In this document: positions 1 through 11,600 of the stretch, one piece after another
Layout of the letters: each line of letters starts with the position of its first letter
How positions within the stretch are numbered: the stretch's first letter is position 1
Origin: Nymphaea colorata
Lineage: Eukaryota; Streptophyta; Magnoliopsida; Nymphaeales; Nymphaeaceae
Assembly: GCF_008831285.2 (NCBI RefSeq)
Contig: NC_045138.2
Span: 36,323,115-36,387,114, forward strand
Reading direction: 5' to 3'
DNA: 64,000 bases
Translations under genes and position numbers: made by a program
Notes under the pieces: model-generated
The model's input: only the letters and a program-made list of their open reading frames with translations
Database searches by the model: none
Told to the model about the DNA's origin: nothing

Positions 1-1439
1 TTTCCAAATAAACAAAAACCTTTATCTTATACATAAGATCGCGTCAGTGAATAAATGGTGACTATTAGTTATTTATTCAGAGGCACCTAACTCACTAACT
101 AGAGCCGTCAGATTTATCATGATGGATGGTTAAGAGAAAAACAATAACAAGAAAATGCAAACTAATACTATATAACAAAAATGTTCATAATTATTAAAAT
201 ATTTTCTCACCAAACTCTAATCTTGTAGATGTTAACAATGTTTTCACAAAAAATATATATTGAGTTAATCAACATTTTATAGTTTAGTAAATTTTATAAT
301 GATATTGACTGGATTACATATAAGCCTAGATAACCATGTGCAAGATAAGGAGATGTCCCTAGTTGTTGACTCTTCAGTACTACCAGTAGCAGTCAACAAA
401 ATGCCCTAAATTAAGGTTTCTCTATGGGCAGCACTAATTACATGAACCAACGATCACGGGACTACCAATTCTAAACCCTTGAAGAATTTGATCCATATTT
501 TGAATTTTTATGCTTTTCTTCGTTCGAATCTCAGCTTTTGAAAAAAAAAAATAGATTAATTTATCAAATAAAGAATAAAGTCATATAAAGCATCACTGTT
601 GCTTCAATAGTAAAAAACTTTGTCAAATATTTTATTTTTCCATATATAAAATTTTGGAGTCTCACTGGACCATGTGTTAGCTAGATGGGGTTGACCCCAG
701 TTGTTGACTCCTGAGTTTACTAGCTTTTATCTGCACAAGAATCAAGATATTGCACAGACATTGGGTTACTAATCAACACTGAGTTTCAGGGACAAGTCCC
801 AAGACTTCTTTGTCTTAGATTTGGGAAAAAAAAAAAAAAAACATTTGATTCAAACAATAGATGTAGGTTTGTTGTTGAAATTCATGGATCTAAAATCTTT
901 CAACTTAAGATCTCAGGATTCCAGATCCCTCCATCTGATATCTAAACACACAAAATATATAAATATCCTTCACTTGGATTTTCTGTTTTCCATCAAACAC
1001 GGATTTTATGGGGTCTGGTGAAATACGGATTGTAAAAGCACCACCCACAACTTAAGCTTAGTTTTTGTTCCCCATGAGGTCAATATTTAAATACCTTCAG
1101 ATATTTCATCAACGTAATTAAGAATATGTTTTTCAGGAAAATTCTCCCCTAAATGACTGCATATAAAGGATTAAGAAAAAAGCAAAAGTATATTTTTTCT
1201 TACAATAAAAAATGGAAAATAACGGGATATTTCCGTAGCTGCTGATAATAACAAATAACGGGATATAGTCCGAGGTCTTCTATCCGATCTGGGCTTTGAC
1301 CGGAGAGACTAAACCGAGCCGAGCCGAGCCAACGGAGTTCGGCTTGCCGTAACTATTCTTAATATTTTAACGTCGTTTAACCTAATCGCCGTTTACTTTA
1401 ACCCCGTAACGGTTAAAACGCAGAGTAGGACGAAAACAC
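1..1439. other. AT-rich upstream intergenic stretch
   Basis: No open frame here looks like a protein. It holds A/T-rich sequence and poly-A runs near 541-551 and 826-841. A short GTTCGAATC stretch near 510 followed by an A-run resembles the 3' half of a tRNA-derived SINE, but no A box or target duplication is visible. The last part (1300-1440) turns GC-richer with short GAGCC repeats, as expected near the promoter of the gene that follows. Confidence 0.5.
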
Positions 1440-2648
1440 CACGAACTTTTGTTTACGCAAATTCATAGCCTTACTAGTCTTCACTCTTCCGTTTCTCAAG
1501 ATCTCAGGGACAAAATTGAATAACAAAAAATCGCTCCTTACGCTTCTGCTGGAAGGTGAAAGGTCGTTCTCTCCTCCCGCCGACTCTCTCTCTTTCGCTC
1601 TGGCGAGAAAACGAGTGCTGGGAGCAGTCCTGAGGCATTATTTTATCTCCTTCGGATCGAGCATCCGGTTTCTTGGCCACCCACAAACGCGAAGATCTGC
1701 TATACTGGAGGGAGATTGAGGAAAAGTAAAGAATCAGGCGAAATTGGTTTCCGGATCTCCGGTTTCTTGCGCAGGACGATCACCGGAGCATGCCATGGTT
1801 CCTCACCTTCTATCTGCAAGCGAATCGTTAGATGTGTATGCTTTTCTTTTAGCTTGTGTATATTTTTGGCTCTCTTATCCGCAATTTCTTTCATGATGTC
1901 GCATTTTCTCAGTGAATTTTATAGTGATAAGAGAGTTATTGCTCTACCCATCTATTCTTTCCCGCTCTTCTTCCGTACTTTCTCATAGTTTCCTGGTTCC
2001 ATCCATCCAGGTTATGCATTTTTTGATGGTTCTCAAATATATGCATGGTGGTGTCCTTTATATAGTTGTTCTGTGATGTAATAACGATTCTGTCCATTAG
2101 TGGGTTTTGGATGGTGTTCCTTACATGTCCGAGTTTGAAGCTATTCTTGGTCCGACTCAGTGTGATGGGGGTTTGAATAACTGAACATTTTCCAGTTGAT
2201 TTCGAATGAAATAGTGCATGGAAACTATCTTTGTAAATTTTGAAGTGAATTCACGGATGGTATATTGCATAATGTGCTTGTGAAAAGCCGTATAAAAATT
2301 ATACTTTTTTGTTGTTGGAAAGCGTGTTTAACGATTTTTAGGTTGAGCTGGTAGAGACCTACATTTATTGGGTAGGGAAGGGGCGAGGGGAATGAATCTT
2401 TCGTCTTTGGGGGGTTCAAACTTCAAACTATTTGTTGCACTTTATTCAGAATTTGTGGTTGTTTTTTATGACTTATCTTCTCATGACAACATGTTTTGTA
2501 ACTTGTGATAACCCTTTGTGCAGCTTCTCAGTGGTGACTTGATGAGCTCCGTTTGTGCACTTTCTGTTTTGTAATGCAGGGGATATGTACCCGTTCTTTG
2601 TTCTCGGAAATGCATGCTGTAATAACGTGTATCTCCTGACCTGTTGAG
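1440..2648 (+). promoter_or_regulatory. Likely promoter and 5' leader (with leader intron) of the O-fucosyltransferase family gene
   Basis: The coding start at 2649 is preceded by a good acceptor (TAATGCAG at about 2572-2579), so the 5' leader is probably split. A pyrimidine-rich block with CTCTCTCTCTTTCGCTCT at about 1587-1604 and GC-richer DNA between 1500 and 1830 fit a first untranslated exon. Candidate donors exist, such as CAG followed by GTTATG near 2010, but the exact donor and transcription start cannot be fixed from sequence. Short open frames here (for example 1516-1719 and 1716-1988) show no family signature and are taken as chance. Confidence 0.4.
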
Positions 2649-5600
2649 ATGTTATTCAAATCGAAGATCAAATGGGCAGCGCTCATCGGATTCACATTAT
2701 CAATATTTTCTCTACTGGTCCACCTGCTTCTTGCTAAATATTCCGGTGGGAACCTATTTCATTATCGTGAATCGTCAATTTTTTTTACACGAGATCGCGT
2801 CCTCAGCTTTAGGGGGCAGGTATAGTTGAAGTATAATTCTTGCTTCTCTTGCTGTACTATTGACTGGATGGTTGAGAGTCAATACAGGCATAACATGTAA
2901 ATGGTTATCATCATTTCAGAGTTCTCGATACAGAAGGTTATGGGGCACTACGAGAACCTTGGAGTCCTTGCTGCCATATGCAAGCCCACGAGTCAAGTAT
3001 CCAGGTAACGCTTCTCTTTAAGCTTGCATCCTTCAAGCTCTTTACATTTGAATGTTGTTTATCTACTTAACGGTCTTGTGATTTTGTATCATGACGAATA
3101 GCTGTTCCTACAGCTTCATGCCGTTTTTGAGGTTTTGGGGGAATTTTCCTACTTTAGATCTATACCTATCTGTTGTTATACTTTTGCATTTGAAATCTAG
3201 CATGCTGTATGCTGTATATTCACATCGAGCTTGGGATGGATTTTATGGCTATTGTTTTAAGCTCACTCATATTTTGGTATTCATATAAAGATATATTTGA
3301 GGTCATCTCATTAGGTGCTTTAAGATTATTATTAGCATATGGGAATATCTTTTTATCTTTAAGGTATTCCCATGAAAATTTGTCCAATTTATGGAGTATA
3401 TGCTGATATGAAGGGCTAGGGTAGGGTTAAAGCAGTTGGAAGAAAATGCATGCATCGACTGCTTCATCTCTGGGCGAGGGTTGTTGCTGGTGGGGATGAT
3501 CCAGAACTTGAGGATTGGCTTGTGGCGAGTGTAGACCGGATTGGTGATGAACCAAAGGTGGTGTTTCCTGTTGAAGCTTATCAGAAAATGGAGGAGCCAT
3601 ATGTTTTGCTGCGGTGGCTAGGTTCTATGGTGGAAAATCAAATACGGGCATGGATTATAGGTATGTTTTTTCAGGCTTTATGGAAGCTTTGGGTGAATGT
3701 CAATTGCCCTAAATTTTCTGTCATTGGGAATGAGAGATTTTTGGTGAGGGTGGGTTCTAAGGGAGAGCTCACGGAGGTCCTGCGACGCATAAAATGGGTT
3801 GTTGGAGGCCGTTTTCTTATTGCCAGTCGATGGAAGCCAGGTTATGAACTACGCCTAGATGAGGAAGAGTTGGTCCCTTTATGGCGGATGAATGTACTCT
3901 ACACAGGGGAGAAGCTTAGATTAGCACGGTTGTGCATAGAAGTGCCTTTCAGCTTTAAACCGGTGGCCAAAATCAAGCTTGAAGTCATGGAGTCCAAGAT
4001 GCTATTTCAGGAAGTGCTCTATGAGTCTAAGGTTAGATTTTGTCGTGCGTGTGGCACTACCTCGCACTATGAGGATGCTTGTAAGAATAAGGGAAACTTT
4101 GAAAGCAAAACTGCAGAGGACAAGCCTTGGCATAAGGTTTTGGTGGTTAAGAAAGCCAGAGGAGGTTTCCGAAGAAGTGAGTCTGGTGGAGGGGAGTTTC
4201 ATGCTAACAGATTTGCAGCGATTAGCCACCAACTTGAAAAGGTTGAAGGGCGAAGAGTCGAGCCTGTTCAACATCTAGAAGCTGGTCCGTCTCGCCCTGA
4301 TGGAGACAGGGGTGCAAACTCTAGACAGCAGATGGATGGAAAGAAGGCTGGTGATAATGAGTGTAAGAAGTACAATAAAAGAGGGATGAAGGGGGAGAAG
4401 AATGCTAGTTTTGGCCAGGGAGAGGAAAAGAAGGTTGATGATACTGGGAATTGGCAGAGTAATCTTTTTTCAATATTAAAGAGACGGCTGTAGAGAGCAT
4501 TGGTGAGCAGGAAGGCCCATCCGGGTTCATGTTCACAGCTGGGTCCGAAGACTCATTCTCCGGCGCTATGCTTATGAAGAAAGGGGCTAACTATGTATCG
4601 GTTTTTGAAGGTAGTCAAGTGGAGATTTCAAATGAAAGGAAAAGATGGACTAGGAAGTATAGTGGACATATAGTATGTACATAGTGTGCAGATCCTTGAA
4701 ATGTGCACTGCTTATTTGAAGGAGGTCCTAGCTAAGGATGAAGTGCAAGAATGTTTGTTTGAAGACATTGATAACAGAGTGAGGGTCACAAAATCTAAAA
4801 ATGAGGAGCGTCTTTAGCCTGTCTCAGAGGAGGAGGTGTGTCTACAACAGTGTGGAGTTTAGATAAGGACATTGCAGTTGATCAGGATGGATTCCCTAAC
4901 TACTTATATCAGGAGTGTTGGGCGATGGTGAAGGCTGATGTTGTGATTGCTATGCAAGAATTTTTCTTGTTTGGAAAAATGGTTAAGAGTATTAATGAAA
5001 CTATGATATGTCTCATCCCTAAAGAAGAAAATTCCAAGAACGTTGAAGATTTCAGACCCATTTCCTTAGGGAACACTATATATATTAAGATTATCGCGAA
5101 GGTTATTGTGAATAGGTTGAAGGGCACCTTGAGCCGTATTATTAATGTTAACCAAGCAGCCTTTTCGAAAGGGAGACATATCCTTGATAACATCATGTGG
5201 GTTAATGAGATCATTAATTATGAGGAGTTCTGGGACAAAGGAGGCTGTTGTCTTAAGCTTAATTTGATGAAAGCTTATGAGAGTGTTTTCTGGGCTTTCT
5301 TAGCAATAATATGCAGTTTTTGGGGTTTCATTCTAGATGGATTGATAGAATCATGAAGTGTGTAACTTCACTGTCTTATGAGATTCTTGTGAATGGTAGG
5401 ATGGGAGAGAAGTTTGATGGGAGACGTGGCTGCGACAAGGTGATCCCTTGTCCCCCTATCTTTTTCTCATTTTTATTGAAATGTTCAATAGATGCCTCAT
5501 TAAAGAACCAATTATCAAAAATATCTTTGTCCCTAAAATTTGTCGCGTGAGGCCTAATGGTTGCATTATGTTGTTTGCCAATGATGTGATAATGGTGGTT

Positions 5601-8600
5601 AAGGCCTCAAATAGAACTATTAGTACAATAGAAGCTATTTTGCAGGACTTTGAATGCTTTGCTGGTATAAAGGTGAACAAGCACAAGTTTGAGATTTTTG
5701 CTAGAACCACAGTCGACTGCCACGTGGAAAATTCAGAGTATTTTACAATGGTCATTTGGGGATCTTCCCTCAGAGTATCTTGGGTTACCACTGTTCTTGG
5801 GGAGTCTTACAGAAGATCTTTGCTTGCCGCTCCTCACTAAGGTGGAGAAGAGGTTGGATGGATGGAAAGCTTAGATCTTGTCCTACGCGGGCCGGCTATG
5901 CCTCATCCGGTATGTGTTCATGACTTTGCCTTACTATTGGATGATGACCTTTAGATTGTCTAAGGTCGTATTAAGGAGAATCGAACAAACTTGTATTAAG
6001 TTCTTGTGGAATGAGGAAAGAGGGGTTGGGATAAGAAGGCTTGAGGAAGTGAACAGAGCGATGCTCGCCAGCAGTTGTAGTCGTCTTTTGACCAGTGAGG
6101 ATCCTTGGGCGAACATGTTTAAGGAAAAATATTTGATCTCTCATAGTCTTTGGACACTCAAAAGATCTCCTAAACAAAGCTGGGGCTGGAAAGGATTGCA
6201 TTGGGGATGGGGCTGGATTTAAAACAAAGTTGAGTGGAAAGTAGGAAATGGAGAATGGATCAGGTTTTGGATTGACCGATGGCTACGGCAAGTCCTCCTC
6301 CATAGGGTCAATGGGAATGGATACGTGCTATGTCACATGAGTGCATGGTGCGGGTGCGATGTGAGTGCGGGTGTAGGTGCTGGTGCGATGTATCCCAAAA
6401 AATTTGGGTGCGAGGGTGTATATATACAATATATTTATTATATATATATATATATAAATGTATGTATTCGTAATGTATATAATTTTAGCTTGTTTCTTAG
6501 CTTAATCTATCATTTCTTTTTACTTTTATTACTATACATAAAGAAAAAAGGGGCATGGAGAAGAAAAAAAAAGAATGAAAAATATTTTGAACTTGCATAA
6601 GAAAGAACGATTGGGGTCTGTGTTGGTGCTACACCAGTACCAGCATCAGCACCAACGTCGTGTCGACACGGGTGCCACCCCTTTTTTGAAGAGTCCGTGT
6701 GACATAGGATACGTGATGATTTGTAGTGATTTTAAAAACAATATTCAAGAGCAACTTTGTGTTAACTAGTCCCTTGCTATTGCTATGCATCTTGGAGTGT
6801 CCGTTGCTAACATTAGGCTACGTGATGCCGAGGACACGTTGGTTTGGAGTGATGGTGGCAATGAGAGCTTCAAGGCATGAGAGATTATCAAGAAGTATAG
6901 AGTCTAGGGTACTAGAGAATGGTGGCAGAAGAAACTATGGACTAGCCAAGCCCCATCCATGTTGGCATTCCTACATTGCTTGTGAAGGTACGCTCCCCAC
7001 CCTTGATAGGATCGAGAAGGCTGGTGTTCAGCTATCTAACCACTGTTCTTTGTGCCAATGTGCTGAGGATACAAATGTCCATGTCTTCATAAAATGTAAG
7101 TTAGCAAAGGAAGTTTGGAGGTATATTGCTGCAAAGTTTGGTAGAGTTAAATTCCTCCAAGGTGAGATTGTACATGAGTTTAAGAGATGGCTGCAAGCAA
7201 AGATCTTGGGGAAGTGGATGGATCAGTGCTAGAGGATGTCCTTCTTAATTGTCTACTAGAACATGTGGCGTCTCAAGAACAAATGCTTCCATGACAGTAT
7301 TGAAACCTCATTAAGTTCAAGAAAGAGGTTTGGAGGAGCTGCATGGATAGCTTTTCTTCTGTCAAGTGGCCTCCTGAGACAGAAATTAAACTGAGAATTT
7401 GGATGGAAACTGGGTTTTATTGTGAAGACACCATCAGCTCGGTTAGAAATGGCTGGTTAATCAACATTGCTAGAGCCAATACCAGGCATGGACCGAAAAT
7501 TGCAGGCTTGAGCTATGCGGTTAATGGGCAACTGGGTTGTGTGGTGATTGTTAAGGATCGTGGAAAGATTCACGAAGGAGAAATGGAAGTTTTGGAGCGC
7601 ATTCTCAGATTCCATAAGGAACATGGTGGCGACTATGCTATCATTTCCCCTATCAAAGATTGGGTAAAGAAAATTAGACAAATGCAGGTTGGAGCAGGTG
7701 TTTTGATCAAGTTCAGGTGAGAATTTATGTGGAGCAGGGTGCTGCTACAGTTGACAAGGATCATGCCAATGACCTTCACGACTATTTCGCTGACTTGAAT
7801 ATGTAAATACATAGCTTGTAGGCTATGTTCTATAAAAAATTTTTTGGTGAAGGGTTGGGCCAATCCTTTTGTGCTTATTGTTAAGGTCTTTTTCTGGCCT
7901 TCCCTTGTATATAATTATTTTGTTGAAATAAAGGTAGGAGGCCTAACCCCCAAGCAAGCTCTTTACTTCAATTGCTTCATCTCTTTCTTCAGATGGACGA
8001 GCCACTCACCCTAGTTCGACATAGTGAGCATACCGTACCTACCAATGGAGCCAAGGGAGGACTGGTCAACAAATCATGTGTTTCTTTGACGCCAAACATA
8101 GCAGTGAAACCATTCCCCTGTTTGTTGCTCAGGAAGAAGGTCCTTTCTCCAATTTATTCTCATCCATTGAATGAAAACAACTGGAGGTGGGGAAAGGGAA
8201 GTGGAACAGGAAGTGCACACTTAATTATATGTGTATGTAATATAATATTTTCAGGGTACCAAGGAATCAAACAAACTAAATGCAGTGAAATACTTGTTGC
8301 TAATTTCTGAGTTTGCGATATGGTTTACTAGTAGCGGTGGGAACAACTGATATTTTTGTTAAGGTAGCCCTGTTTTCTGTATTTGTTATTCTTCTTTACA
8401 TCCATTAAACTTGTCGATTTACTAGAACGTGTGCTGTCACTGCCACTTCGTTGAGATATATTTGCTTAAAATTTATTGTTCATCCATTTTGTCCTTATTT
8501 TTGAAATGATTGTGGCAGGTCCTCCTAAGCAAAATGGTTTCATTTTTGTTAAGATATATGGTGGATTTGAGAAGATAAGATCTTCGGTAAGATTTGCATC

Positions 8601-11600
8601 TATAAGGCCATTGTTCCGTGAAGCAGATTGTGGACTGATATTTGCTTTTTAATGTGCTAGATTTGTGATGTTGTTGTTGTCGCAAGGATGCTAAATGCGA
8701 CACTTGTTATTCCAGAGATACAAGAGAGTACCCGTTCAAGAGGGATCAGGTTTTGTGGCCTATAGTTTTTGGTTTATTTTCTCTTCTGATCTTGTCTGCT
8801 TTGTAAATTGGTCCCCCATTTCTTTTCAACTTTTTGCAGTTATAAGTTCAAGAGCTTTTCATATATTTACGATGAGGATCGTTTCACATCAGCACTTGCA
8901 AAGGATGTTGTTGTTGTGAAAAGCCTACCTAATGACATGAAGGATGCAATGAAAAAAATGAAATACCCCACAATTTCACCACCACGATCGGCTCGTCCAA
9001 ATTTTTACAGGAATGAGGTTTTGCCAAAATTGAAGGAAATGAAAGTTGTCAAGCTTGTGATATACGATGGAGGATGCCTTCAGGTAAAAAAGCATCTTTG
9101 CTGGGCCTTTAACTTCTCCTGATAAAGCCTCTCGGTAGTAGGTGAATTAGATGGAAGTACAGGTCAAAGCCTTGAGGGGAAAGATTTCTTATTCAGAATC
9201 TGCAAGGATGATTGACCTTGAAAATAAGTATATTGTCCTCTTAAAAGATCAAATGCGTCTGTGCTTGGTCTTTGTCAGGAGCCATGCATGGAAAGTTGGA
9301 AATGTTCTACTAGAGTTCTCTCTCAAAGTTTTATGTTTGATAGCTAAGTAACTCAGACTCTTCAAAACAGGTGTGGCAATCAATTTGATTTCTTTTTTAT
9401 TGAATGACTGATAGAATTAAAGCTTTTTAATTTTTAATTTTTTTGTTGTTTGTGGCCAATTTTTATATATACACACACACAGACATGCACGCACAAAATA
9501 TGTCAGATTCATGAAATTTGAAAAGTTAATTTGGATATAGTATAATCTACCTGAGCTTTTCAACGTCTAGTGTATTGATGGAGGTGTGTGAAATAGTGAT
9601 TATCCATCTTATTAATGACGGCATTCATTCACATAAATTGAACTCATTTTATGCCGATGTTTTCCTAAGAATCAGTTCAAGTTGTTCATGTTTTTAAAGA
9701 TTTTCTTCTAAAGGATAAAAAACCCATTATTTATTAATCTTTTAGTAATACCGATATGAATGCTATCAACCCATTTGGTTGATGCCTTAAATTCTACCGC
9801 AGTATTGATGGGTATGAAACTATGAATTCCATCTCATCTAGGTATAGGGTAAATATGATGCACGTTACTGATACGAGTTTATGCGAGCTGGAACTAGGAA
9901 GATTACTGATCTTCTGCAGGTTTTGGTTGCAAATTTTAGCTGCATCATTGTCCTGTGATAGACTTCTGTGATGAAATTTAAAATGGTCAATCTCTGGTGC
10001 ATGGGCCATGTAGTCGCATGGTCTGATGAGCCATTATTTTGGTATATTGACTGGTCATGGCTTATTATTTTTTGCAGTCCATTCTTCCAGAAAGAATGGC
10101 AGAGTATCAAAGGCTTAGATGCCGAGTGGCATTCCATGCACTTCGTTTCCGTTCTGAGATTGAAGACCTTGGACGTCGGTTGGTGCAGAGGTAATAATCT
10201 AAAAATGTACATATATTAGTATTGGGATTTGTGAAGTCTTTTCTGTTAATCAAGCTGATAAAGATTGTGGTTATGTGAATGAAGGGCTAGTGTATGTGAT
10301 TTATGGTTCGACAAAGAATTGGTTATGTACCTTTATTATTCTATTTGTTGCTTACCTGTTAAACTACATTTTCTTTTCAGGTTACGAGCTTCAGGGCAAC
10401 CTTATCTGGCTTACCATAGTGGTCTAATTAGGGAAACACTAGCATACCATGGCTGTGCTGAACTTTTTCAGGTTAATTAGCATTTTTTTTTGTTTTTCAC
10501 ACACAAACATCTCTCTCTCTCTCTCTCTCTCTTTCTCTTTTGTCATAATGAAACTTCGATGGCATAAGCATTAGTGAAAGAATTGCTCCATGTTGTATAT
10601 CTATTTTCATGTATGGATATGGTGAGTGGTCCATGAGGAAGCGTGGGTCTTGAAGAGAGGGTTAGGAGTCCATTGTCACAGAAAATGCATCTTATTTGAA
10701 AAAGGCGCGTATAATACGCCAAAACACAGTCAGCCGTATAAAACATGAAAAAATGCCAAAATTTAAAAACGTGAAAAAAGCGTGTATTATACGCGTTTTT
10801 TTCGTATTTTTTATGATTTTTTATTTTTTTTTATAATGTTCAGGATTTATTTAATGTTTTAAATTTTTTAAAAATTTGCCGAGATTTTCCGGAGATATTC
10901 CCGAGATATATAACTTTGCCGTATTATACTCAAGAAATTTCTCGCCGTATAATACCTGTACATGTTTTTTGTGATGATGGTTAGGACTTAGACTGATGGT
11001 GTACTGTGGTAGTGTGATGTTGGTGTAGAAACTTTAGTATATATCATATAATTTTTTGAATTGGTATTATGTAAGTGCTAATATGTGCCTTTAGTATGGT
11101 TAGATTAACTGAGCCCTGCTTTACATGTCATTCTGCAAAACTGGGTTGTGATGTTTAGTTGACGTTTTTATTTATATGGCTTTTATAATTTAAGATGTCC
11201 ATACTGAACTCATACAGTATTCAACTGCTCAGATGATTAAATGTTAAGATCGTTTATGTGCATTCATCCCAGTAGGTTAGCTTGGTTCCGCATTACATGT
11301 CACTCTGTGACACGAGGTTATGATACTTAGTTGATGTTTTTCTTTGCCTGGTTTTGTTAATTTAGGATGTTCATACTGAGCTCATACAGTACCGAAGGGC
11401 TCAGATGATTAAACAGAAGATCGTTTTTGGGGAACGAACTATTGATTCACAAGTACCACGGAAAAATGGCTCTTGTCCCCTCATGCCAGAGGAGGTGAGT
11501 TCTATTAGACATTTGTTTTGCACGGGCTTCATTTGCAGCTTATTCTTTTCTGTTTGAGAGTTAGCACACAAAGAAGCTATTTACTCCACCAAGTTTTGTA

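Larger units (their letters stand above)
3472..7972 (+). mobile_element. Decayed LINE (L1-type non-LTR retrotransposon) inside intron 2 of the O-fucosyltransferase gene
   Basis: The element runs in the same direction as the host gene. It contains an ORF1 with a CCHC-like zinc knuckle, reverse transcriptase pieces between about 4838 and 6222, and a zf-RVT-like 3' domain at 6726-7232 (CSLCQCAEDTNVHVFIKC). A 12-bp direct repeat, TGCTTCATCTCT, occurs at 3460-3471 and 7973-7984 and is the best candidate target-site duplication. Only about 345 bp separate ORF1 from the RT, too little for the endonuclease domain, so an internal deletion is likely. Several frameshifts and stops interrupt the RT, the active-site box reads FAND instead of F/YADD, and the first catalytic Asp region reads KLN for KLD. 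It is dead. A 380-bp MITE is nested at 6328-6707. Confidence 0.82.
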
